The translations under genes and the position numbers were made by a program. Under the pieces are notes generated by a model. The model did not search any database, was not told the DNA's origin, and saw only the letters and a list, made by a program, of their open reading frames with translations. Positions 1-5,362 of a stretch of DNA of 6,153 bases are shown here, one piece after another. Location of the stretch: positions 1 to 6,153 of the forward strand of contig JAUIHA010000053.1 in NCBI GenBank assembly GCA_030432505.1. Direction: 5' to 3'. The first letter of the stretch is position 1. Each line of letters opens with the position of its first letter. Source of the stretch: a bacterium (GTDB lineage: Bacteria > Babelota > Babeliae > Babelales > RVW-14).

Positions 1-1
1 T

Positions 2-865
2 CTAAAAAAGAAAGATCTACGAGAGGCAGCAAGGCATGGCTATAGCAACGTTGTAGGATTACTTTTAGGGGAACAAACTATACAAAATCTTGTACCTGGC
101 AACCTTTCAGCTAAAGTCTTTAAAAAACTTGTACCAAATTTTACACCTCAAACTTTTGATCAAGCAACACTTGATAGTGCATTACAATCATTGTGTTCAA
201 CAATCGCTGAAGGCTATGGATTTCGCCCTGGACTGATAATGGTACAACCGCTTCGAGTCCTACCTGCAAATGCAACTCCTGCTCAGAAAAAACGTCACCA
301 AAGAAGAATGAAAAAAGCTAAAATTAAAAAGAATATAAAGAGTAAACTTTCTGAAATGAATAATCTAGAAACAGTTAATCTATTGCTTGAAGCAGGTGCA
401 AACCCAACTAATTCTCTCCATTCCGTTCTCTTTGCAGATAAGTATACCGAAGGTGTCTATGTTCAGGCGTATCACCACCCTAAACCAGGTTTTATCAGCG
501 CGGGAGATTTATTCAAAAAGCTTATTAGTCATCCAAAGGCTAAACCAGCAACATGGAAAGATCAATCAGGAAACACCCTATTACACCTAGCAGTAAAAGG
601 TCAATATGAATGGGATGGATCACCATCTGGAAGGCGAAACGACCCTTCTCTCAACGTATTCAAAGAATTATTAAAGCACATAAACATCAATACGGTTAAC
701 AGCGAAGGTCGAACAGCGCTTGATCTTGCAGAACCTTTAGAGCAGCCAGTACCCGCAGGATTTCTGCGAGCTAGTGGTCCTGGTCTCCCAAGAAGTGCAC
801 CGCAAGGTATTATTGATTTCTTAAAATCCCAGGGTGCTCAACACAAGAACCCTATCAAATACTAA
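2..865 (+). CDS. Ankyrin-repeat protein, C-terminal part (5' end outside window)
   Basis: The reading frame is open from the first complete codon at position 2 to TAA at 863-865, giving 287 residues. The start lies upstream of the window, so the TTG at 191 is an internal leucine codon, not a start. Ankyrin-type helices are visible at residues 5-24 (DLREAARHGYSNVVGLLLGE), 121-136 (NLETVNLLLEAGANPT), 187-200 (DQSGNTLLHLAVKG) and 233-243 (NSEGRTALDLA), with a final helix near 269-280. The repeats are spaced irregularly by long inserts. One insert is very basic (residues 96-115, 12 of 20 Lys/Arg). Ankyrin repeats mediate protein-protein binding and are common in effectors of host-associated bacteria, but no secretion signal can be judged because the N-terminus is missing. 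The target is unknown. A hairpin terminator follows, so it is probably the last gene of its transcript. Confidence 0.85.
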   Translation, partial: LKKKDLREAARHGYSNVVGLLLGEQTIQNLVPGNLSAKVFKKLVPNFTPQTFDQATLDSALQSLCSTIAEGYGFRPGLIMVQPLRVLPANATPAQKKRHQRRMKKAKIKKNIKSKLSEMNNLETVNLLLEAGANPTNSLHSVLFADKYTEGVYVQAYHHPKPGFISAGDLFKKLISHPKAKPATWKDQSGNTLLHLAVKGQYEWDGSPSGRRNDPSLNVFKELLKHININTVNSEGRTALDLAEPLEQPVPAGFLRASGPGLPRSAPQGIIDFLKSQGAQHKNPIKY

Positions 866-893
866 AGAAAATCTAAAAAATAGATACACTATG

Positions 894-922
894 AGGGCCA
901 GGAAAACTCTTGGCCCTTTCTT
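894..922 (+). terminator. Rho-independent-type terminator after the ankyrin gene
   Basis: The arms AGGGCCAGGA (894-903) and TCTTGGCCCT (908-917) form a 10-bp stem with one G-U pair and the 4-base loop AAAC. A short T-rich tail (TTCTTC, 917-922 region) follows. The hairpin lies 28 bases after the ankyrin stop codon and well before the next gene, as expected for an intrinsic terminator. The T-tract is interrupted by C, so efficiency may be moderate. Confidence 0.75.
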
Positions 923-948
923 CATGAAGTTGCAATAATTTGTCCTAA

Positions 949-963
949 AGCACCTTTTGTGCT
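949..963. repeat. Short inverted repeat AGCAC-N5-GTGCT in the symporter leader
   Basis: A perfect 5-bp inverted repeat (AGCAC 949-953, GTGCT 959-963) has a 5-base spacer. It overlaps the proposed -35 element at 957-962, the right place for an operator, but it is short enough to arise by chance. It could also form a weak RNA hairpin if transcription starts further upstream. Confidence 0.3.
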
Positions 964-984
964 ACTCTAACCAAACGGTAAAAT
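957..984 (+). promoter_or_regulatory. Possible sigma70-type promoter for the symporter-serS block
   Basis: TTGTGC (957-962, 3 of 6 matches to TTGACA) and TAAAAT (979-984, 5 of 6 matches to TATAAT) are separated by 16 bases. Transcription would start near 991, giving a leader of about 70 bases before the ATG at 1060. A promoter is expected here because a terminator lies just upstream and the four genes downstream are closely packed. An alternative -10, TATTAT (1019-1024), has no good -35 partner. The sequence is AT-rich, so chance matches are likely. Confidence 0.35.
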
Positions 985-989
985 CTCAT

Positions 990-1031
990 TTTCAGCACTC
1001 CATTTCCTATCTTTTTTTTATTATGCTGAAA
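990..1031 (+). repeat. Inverted repeat in the leader before the symporter gene
   Basis: TTTCAGCA (990-997) and TGCTGAAA (1024-1031) are perfect 8-base complements, with a possible ninth G-U pair (989/1032). They enclose a pyrimidine-rich 26-base loop containing a run of eight T (1012-1019). If the promoter at 957-984 is real, the hairpin would form at the very 5' end of the mRNA and could affect stability or translation. It does not match a riboswitch that I recognise. The long loop makes it a modest structure. Confidence 0.35.
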
Positions 1032-1059
1032 GCAAAACTTTTGGTGAATAGGGCCTTTC

Positions 1060-2232
1060 ATGATTAAAAAAATCTCCCTTCCCATTCAACTCCTTATTGT
1101 CATTGCAGCTGTTATTACACTTGGTTCATTTGTCCCAACGCCACTCGTTCAAGGCCTATATACATTCAGCTTAACCTTCAAAGAGCTTTTGAGTTTATTT
1201 TTACCTGCCATTGTTTTCTCGTTCATTCTAACTGGTATTTTGTCATTCAAAAAAAACGCCCCGCTCATCTTGCTGATTTTGCTTGGAACAATTATTTGTT
1301 CTAACCTTCTCGTCAGCTTAATTTCATTTTTTATGGGTACCTCAACATTGGGGTATCTTACCCAAAATATTGATGCCAATGCGCTCATTATTAATGATTC
1401 TATTCAACCATTTTTCTCATTTTCCTTTCCAACATTGGTACGCGCTGAGCATGCAATGCTTGCAGCAATCACACTTGGAATCATCTTTTCATATTTTCGA
1501 AACCAAAATGTGCATGACGCTGCAAACACACTTAAAGGATGGGTTGAATGTGTACTCAAAAAATTCTTTATCCCCTTACTCCCTTTGTATGTCTTAGGAT
1601 TCTTGTTAAAACTTTTCCAAGAAGGTGCATTTTTCACGTTGTTTAGCTCATACGGTTCAGCATTCATGCTTATCGTGGCAACCCAGATTCTCTATTTAGG
1701 ATTCATGTATTTTGCCGTCTCAGGGTTCAAATACAAAACTACCCTTACCAGCATCTCTAATGCCATTCCAAGTTATTTAACTGCATTCAGCTCAATGTCC
1801 AGTTCCGCGACTATTCCGGTGACCGTTGAGGGTGCCGTAAAAAATACTAAGAATGTATCCCTCTCCCACACTGCCATTCCAATTATGGCAAGTGTTCACC
1901 TGTTGGGAGACACTGTTACCATCCCAATACTGGCTCTCGTTACTATGTCACTTTTCTTGGGCGTGGTACCAAGCATCATCACTTATCTGACCTTTGTTCT
2001 CTACATGTGTATGACAATGCTTGCTGGATCAGGTATCCCAGGTGGCAGTATTATCCTGGTTATCCCCATTTTACAATCAATACTTGGCTTTACGCCTGAA
2101 ATGATTAGTATTATTACTACGCTGTACCTCTTGCAGGACTGCTTTGCAACGGCAGCCAATGTGACGGGAGACGGCGCACTTGTTATACTGGTAAACAACA
2201 TTTTGAAAAAATTAAAAATTAGCACTGATTAA
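1060..2232 (+). CDS. SDF-family (DAACS) amino acid:cation symporter, probably neutral amino acid type
   Basis: This 390-residue multi-pass membrane protein belongs to the dicarboxylate/amino acid:cation symporter family (SDF, GltPh fold), which imports amino acids or dicarboxylates using Na+ or H+ gradients. Family marks include the hairpin-1 serine-rich segment at residues 242-255 (AFSSMSSSATIPVT), the hairpin-2 loop at 322-330 (AGSGIPGGS) and the last-helix motif at 360-371 (DCFATAANVTGD). Against GltPh by eye, D360, T364, N367 and D371 match D394, T398, N401 and D405. A363 replaces R397, the residue that binds the acidic side chain. The helix-7 NMDGT cation motif is degenerate (HLLGD, 280-284). 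Aspartate or glutamate is therefore an unlikely substrate. The QDxxxTAxN pattern resembles SstT, the serine/threonine transporter, as I recall it. The protein is slightly shorter than the usual 400-430 residues. The ATG at 1060 has AGGG 6 bases upstream. The gene begins a tight block with serS. Confidence 0.85.
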   Translation: MIKKISLPIQLLIVIAAVITLGSFVPTPLVQGLYTFSLTFKELLSLFLPAIVFSFILTGILSFKKNAPLILLILLGTIICSNLLVSLISFFMGTSTLGYLTQNIDANALIINDSIQPFFSFSFPTLVRAEHAMLAAITLGIIFSYFRNQNVHDAANTLKGWVECVLKKFFIPLLPLYVLGFLLKLFQEGAFFTLFSSYGSAFMLIVATQILYLGFMYFAVSGFKYKTTLTSISNAIPSYLTAFSSMSSSATIPVTVEGAVKNTKNVSLSHTAIPIMASVHLLGDTVTIPILALVTMSLFLGVVPSIITYLTFVLYMCMTMLAGSGIPGGSIILVIPILQSILGFTPEMISIITTLYLLQDCFATAANVTGDGALVILVNNILKKLKISTD

Positions 2233-2245
2233 TTGTGGAGTCCTC

Positions 2246-3487
2246 ATGATAGATAGAAGCCTGATCAAAGATAACGCTGAAACGCTTAAGACGCTTATCT
2301 CGAAAAAAGAGCCTGGTTTTGATGTCGGCCAACTGATAGAGCTTGAACAAAAATCTCGCTCGCTCAGAACAAGCGTTGAGGAACTTCGCAAAGAAAAAAA
2401 TGAACTTGCCAAGCAAGGTAAAAAAGGCATTACACCAGAACTTCGTGAGCAGTCAATTGCCATCGGAAAAAAACTTAAAGAACAAGAGAAAGAGCTTGAG
2501 ACCGTTGAAGCAGGTTTTAAACAAGCATGGCTCACGTGCCCTAACCTTCCACAAGAAGATGTTCCTGAGGGAAATAAAGAATCCAACAAAGTAACTAAAA
2601 CGGTTGGTGAAAAACCTTCATACTCATTCGATGTAAAAAATCATTTAGAACTTAATGAAACAAATAAATGGTTTGATTTTCAAGCAGGTGCAAACATTGC
2701 TGGAGCACAGTTTCCATTTTACTTTGAAGATGGCGTAAAACTTATTTATGCACTCACGCACCTCATGTTAAAAAATAATAAAAAGCATGGCTTTAGTCCG
2801 GCACTTGCACCGGTTCTCATTAACGAGCAAGGTCTTTATAACTCAGGAAACTTACCTAAGTTTGAAGGTGACTTTTATCGACTTCCTGAAGATGACTTAT
2901 GCTTAATTCCAACAGCAGAGGTAAGCTTAACAAACCTTCATGCAAAAAATATTTTCATGGCCGATGAGCTCCCTCGTCGTTATACATCATGGACCAGCTG
3001 CTTTAGACGAGAAGCTGGTGGCTATGGCGCAAGTGACCGCGGTCTGATCCGTATTCACCAATTTGAAAAAACTGAGCTCTTTTCTATCACAACTCCAGAA
3101 CATTCAAATGAAGAGCTCGACCGTATGATTACTTGTGCAGAAGATTTACTGCAACAATTTGGACTTCATTATCAAATCAGCTTATTGGCAGCACAAGACT
3201 GTTCATTTCAATCGTCAAAAACATTTGATATTGAAGTGTGGCTTCCAGGGCAAAAAGAATATTATGAAGTTTCATCAGCAAGTAACTGTTTAGACTTTCA
3301 GGCACGACGTGCAGGAATTCGCTATAGAACGAGTAAAGATAGCAAACCTCAACTTGTACATACACTCAATGCATCCTCACTTGCAGTGCCACGCTTGATG
3401 GTTGCCCTTATGGAAACCTATCAGCAAGAAGATGGTAGTATAAAACTTCCTCCTGTTATTCAGGAGGCAATGGATAACCTTTGGTAA
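2246..3487 (+). CDS. serS: Seryl-tRNA synthetase (class II), SerRS
   Basis: SerRS charges tRNA-Ser (and tRNA-Sec where present) with serine in the cytoplasm, via a seryl-adenylate. At 413 residues the protein is close to the usual 420-430. The N-terminal residues 1-100 form the charged helical arm (coiled coil about 28-95) that holds the tRNA-Ser long variable arm. The catalytic core shows the serine-binding TAE (223-225), motif 2 at 251-279 with FRRE (253-256), then KTFDIEVWLP (325-334) and the EVSSASNCLDFQARR block (341-355). Motif 3 is at 375-390. It reads NASSLAVPR where E. coli has NGSGLAVGR, so both glycines are replaced while the essential arginine (R383) is kept. The start is ATG 2246 with GGAG 2236-2239 six bases upstream, 13 bases after the symporter stop. 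The family assignment is certain; a functional consequence of the motif 3 change is not. Confidence 0.97.
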   Translation: MIDRSLIKDNAETLKTLISKKEPGFDVGQLIELEQKSRSLRTSVEELRKEKNELAKQGKKGITPELREQSIAIGKKLKEQEKELETVEAGFKQAWLTCPNLPQEDVPEGNKESNKVTKTVGEKPSYSFDVKNHLELNETNKWFDFQAGANIAGAQFPFYFEDGVKLIYALTHLMLKNNKKHGFSPALAPVLINEQGLYNSGNLPKFEGDFYRLPEDDLCLIPTAEVSLTNLHAKNIFMADELPRRYTSWTSCFRREAGGYGASDRGLIRIHQFEKTELFSITTPEHSNEELDRMITCAEDLLQQFGLHYQISLLAAQDCSFQSSKTFDIEVWLPGQKEYYEVSSASNCLDFQARRAGIRYRTSKDSKPQLVHTLNASSLAVPRLMVALMETYQQEDGSIKLPPVIQEAMDNLW

Positions 3488-3499
3488 TTGGTAGAAATT

Positions 3500-4387
3500 A
3501 TGATTAGCAGTTCTATCCGCCAAAAAATCAAAGAAATAAAAATACACAGTAGTCGCTTGATGCAAAGTAGCATATCAGGTGACTACCTTTCTGCTTTTAA
3601 GGGAAGTGGTCTAGAATTCGACCAACTTCGCGAATATCAAATGGGCGATGACATTCGCTCAATCGACTGGAACAGTTCTGCAAAGATGAATAAAATAATG
3701 GTTAAGCAGTTCATTGAAGAGCGTGACCGTACCGTTATTTTAGGCATTGACGTTTCTGCCTCATCACTGTTTAGTTCACAACATGAAACACGCCAAGAAA
3801 TGATTGCTCAGCTTGCTGGATGCCTTGCCGTTGTAGCACAAGAGAATAAAGACAAAGTTGGCGCATTCTTTTTTTCTGATCACATTGAAAAATGGATTCC
3901 TCCTAAACGAGGAGCCCTGCATATTGGCACCATTCTTGAAACAATTTTTACGCTCAAGCCCAAAGGTAAAAAGACAAATATCACGGAGGCACTTAAGTTT
4001 TTGGTGCACCTGAAAAAGCGTAGTGCCATTGTGTTTATGATGTCTGACTGGATTGATATGAATGATGAGTACGACAAAATTTTAAAAGTCGCTAGTGTTG
4101 AATACGATTTTGTTGGTATCCGCTTGCTTGACCCTCGCGAACAAAGTTTTCCTGATGTTGGTCTACTTGAAATTCAAGATCCTGAAACGGGAGAAATCTA
4201 TACGCTTGATACCTCACAAAAGAAAAAGAATCAGACCCAACTCGATTTCTTGCTCAAGATAAGAAATTTACAGCAAAAAGATCTTTTCAATAAATACCAA
4301 ATAGATCTTCTCGACCTTCAACTTGGTCAACCCTTTATCAACCCCTTAATTCGCTTTTTTCAACAACGTACAAGAAGGCAGATTTAA
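3500..4387 (+). CDS. DUF58 family protein (vWA-like, MoxR-associated)
   Basis: This 295-residue protein has the DUF58 signature at residues 27-76: GDYLSAFKGSGLEFDQLREY, then GDDIRSIDWN, then VKQFIEERD. A vWA-like domain follows, with a MIDAS-type metal site DVSAS (D84, S86, S88), a likely MIDAS threonine at T159 and SD at 182-183 (MMSDWID). No membrane helix or signal peptide is seen, so it is cytoplasmic or peripheral. DUF58 proteins usually sit beside MoxR AAA+ ATPases and are thought to help those assemblies act on client proteins; the biochemical role is poorly defined. I chose ATG 3500, with a GGTAGA ribosome site (3490-3495), over the in-frame TTG at 3488, which abuts the serS stop and would add four residues. 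The start is 12 bases after serS, and the next gene starts one base after the stop, so co-expression is likely. Confidence 0.9.
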   Translation: MISSSIRQKIKEIKIHSSRLMQSSISGDYLSAFKGSGLEFDQLREYQMGDDIRSIDWNSSAKMNKIMVKQFIEERDRTVILGIDVSASSLFSSQHETRQEMIAQLAGCLAVVAQENKDKVGAFFFSDHIEKWIPPKRGALHIGTILETIFTLKPKGKKTNITEALKFLVHLKKRSAIVFMMSDWIDMNDEYDKILKVASVEYDFVGIRLLDPREQSFPDVGLLEIQDPETGEIYTLDTSQKKKNQTQLDFLLKIRNLQQKDLFNKYQIDLLDLQLGQPFINPLIRFFQQRTRRQI

Positions 4388-4388
4388 G

Positions 4389-4895
4389 ATGGAATCAACA
4401 ATCAAATTTTATGATATTTACGATTACTACTACACGCCGATAACTGATACCCTTTGGTTTAAAATTGCAGTGGTTATTGGCATTTTGCTTCTTGGATTTT
4501 TGATTGGCTATGCAGTATTTCGCAGGCGCCAAAGACAACAAATTGCACCATGGGTTTGGGCGCAACAAGAAATTCAAAAACTTCCACTCAAAAAATGTAC
4601 ATCAAAAGATGACTTTAAAAAATTTTACTTCAATTTAACCGGTATTATCAAAGAGTACCTGCAGCGACGTTATGATTGGAAAACTCGCAGTAAAACTGAT
4701 ACCGAGTTAATCACCTACCTTGAAGGCAAAGACTTTGATGCATCACTTCTTGAATCACTTAAGAAGATGACGCAAGAAGCTGAGTGGATCAAATTTGCCA
4801 ATGAAGAGGGCATCAAGACGCAGGCAGAAAAAGACCTGGTAACCGCTCAATCCATCATCAAAAAAACTAAAGAATCTGAAAAAATAGACGAATAA
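4389..4895 (+). CDS. Single-pass membrane protein, DUF4381/BatD C-terminal-like
   Basis: This 168-residue protein has a tyrosine-rich N-terminus (FYDIYDYYYTPIT, residues 7-19), one membrane helix at about 24-44, and a basic stop-transfer stretch RRRQRQ (45-50). A helical cytoplasmic domain follows. Its pattern, DFKKFYFNLTGIIKEYLQRR (75-94), then T-D-T-E-L, then EAEWIKFA (130-137), matches the C-terminal regions of BatD and DUF4381 proteins. These lie after DUF58 in MoxR-type clusters. The gene begins one base after the DUF58 stop (ATG 4389, AGAAGG at 4373-4378), which implies translational coupling and a shared complex at the inner membrane. The N-terminus is presumably outside, with the basic C-terminal side in the cytoplasm. 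The assignment rests on pattern and context rather than a catalytic motif. No vWA or TPR gene follows, unlike the full Bat cluster. Confidence 0.7.
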   Translation: MESTIKFYDIYDYYYTPITDTLWFKIAVVIGILLLGFLIGYAVFRRRQRQQIAPWVWAQQEIQKLPLKKCTSKDDFKKFYFNLTGIIKEYLQRRYDWKTRSKTDTELITYLEGKDFDASLLESLKKMTQEAEWIKFANEEGIKTQAEKDLVTAQSIIKKTKESEKIDE

Positions 4896-4904
4896 AACGA
4901 TAAT

Positions 4905-4932
4905 TTGCAAATATGGGGTTCTCAAGTAAAAT
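4905..4932 (+). promoter_or_regulatory. Probable sigma70-type promoter for the secreted protein-hemW unit
   Basis: TTGCAA (4905-4910, 4 of 6 matches to TTGACA) and TAAAAT (4927-4932, 5 of 6 matches to TATAAT) are separated by 16 bases. Transcription would start near 4939, about 49 bases before the ATG at 4988. It begins 9 bases after the preceding stop, in the only non-coding gap between the two gene blocks. No terminator hairpin is visible in this gap, so read-through from serS and DUF58 is also possible. Confidence 0.45.
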
Positions 4933-4945
4933 TATTGCTCTGGAA

Positions 4946-4956
4946 TGCACTGTGCA
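4946..4956. repeat. 11-bp palindrome TGCACTGTGCA between promoter and start codon
   Basis: TGCAC and GTGCA flank a single central T in a perfect inverted repeat just downstream of the predicted transcription start (about 4939). The one-base centre cannot form an RNA hairpin loop, so if functional it would be a DNA site for a dimeric regulator. Its GCAC/GTGC half-sites also occur at 949-963, but with different spacing. It may be a chance palindrome. Confidence 0.3.
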
Positions 4957-4975
4957 GGGGGAAGTTCAACTTTTA

Positions 4976-4982
4976 TTAGGAT
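4976..4982 (+). promoter_or_regulatory. Ribosome binding site that sets the start of the secreted protein
   Basis: AGGA (4978-4981, within TTAGGAT) lies 6 bases before ATG 4988. It supports that start over the in-frame ATG at 4913, which would place 25 extra hydrophilic residues before a clean signal peptide and would lie upstream of the proposed transcription start. Confidence 0.6.
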
Positions 4983-4987
4983 CTACA

Positions 4988-5362
4988 ATGAAACGGTTAT
5001 TACTTGTACTCTGTATACTTTTCACTGCATCGCTCAGCTCTAAAACGATCATCATAGACAAGCAACATCACATCGTTTACCGTACCTTACAACACAACAA
5101 GCATAAAAATATCATAGTCCTCTGGACAAAGCACCCAATGATAACGACTGAAGGCTTTTTCATTGTTGTCGATAATAAACACGGAAATGTAATTCTCAAA
5201 GAACTTCGACGTTATCCCGATATCAAAATGTGGTGGTGTGAAAAAACAGGTGATCTTTGCTATAAAACTCCAGGCGAACAGACAATATGGCTGCGAACAG
5301 AATATCACATCAAAAATTACCTAGGAAAACTTTTGGCAAACTCAAAGCAAGTATCTAAATGA
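4988..5362 (+). CDS. Small exported protein of unknown function
   Basis: I do not recognise this 124-residue protein. The N-terminus is a classic signal peptide: MKR, then a hydrophobic stretch LLLVLCILFTASL (residues 4-16), with likely cleavage near residues 17-18. C9 lies too early in the hydrophobic core for a convincing lipobox. The mature part is short, basic and probably beta-rich, with alternating hydrophobic strands (TIIID at 20-24, NIIVLW at 41-46, GFFIVVD at 56-62). It contains two cysteines in WWCEKTGDLCYK (82-93, C84 and C91), which could form a disulfide after export. I chose ATG 4988 because of its ribosome site and signal peptide; ATG 4913 would give 149 residues. The stop TGA overlaps the hemW start (ATGA, 5359-5362), so the two are translationally coupled. 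A role with HemW is possible, but only because of this linkage. Confidence 0.75.
   Translation: MKRLLLVLCILFTASLSSKTIIIDKQHHIVYRTLQHNKHKNIIVLWTKHPMITTEGFFIVVDNKHGNVILKELRRYPDIKMWWCEKTGDLCYKTPGEQTIWLRTEYHIKNYLGKLLANSKQVSK

Noticed and set aside
387..590. Short + strand frame inside the ankyrin gene
   Set aside because: It lies wholly within the ankyrin coding frame, has no recognisable domain and is a shadow frame.
191..865. A 224-residue gene starting at TTG 191
   Set aside because: The same frame is open to the left edge and encodes an ankyrin-like helix at residues 5-24, so TTG 191 is internal.
930..958. TTGCAA at 930-935 as a -35 element for the symporter
   Set aside because: No -10-like hexamer lies 16-18 bases downstream.
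1006..1052. Pairing of loop CCTAT (1006-1010) with ATAGG (1048-1052) to mask the symporter ribosome site
   Set aside because: Only five base pairs, easily expected by chance in this length, and no alternative structure clearly competes with it.
2212..2589. 125-residue minus-strand frame over the symporter-serS junction
   Set aside because: Its serine-rich translation is the antisense of the SerRS helical arm; it overlaps two well supported genes.
4913..4987. Upstream start for the exported protein at ATG 4913
   Set aside because: It would put 25 residues ahead of a clear signal peptide and lacks a good ribosome site, whereas ATG 4988 has AGGA at ideal spacing.
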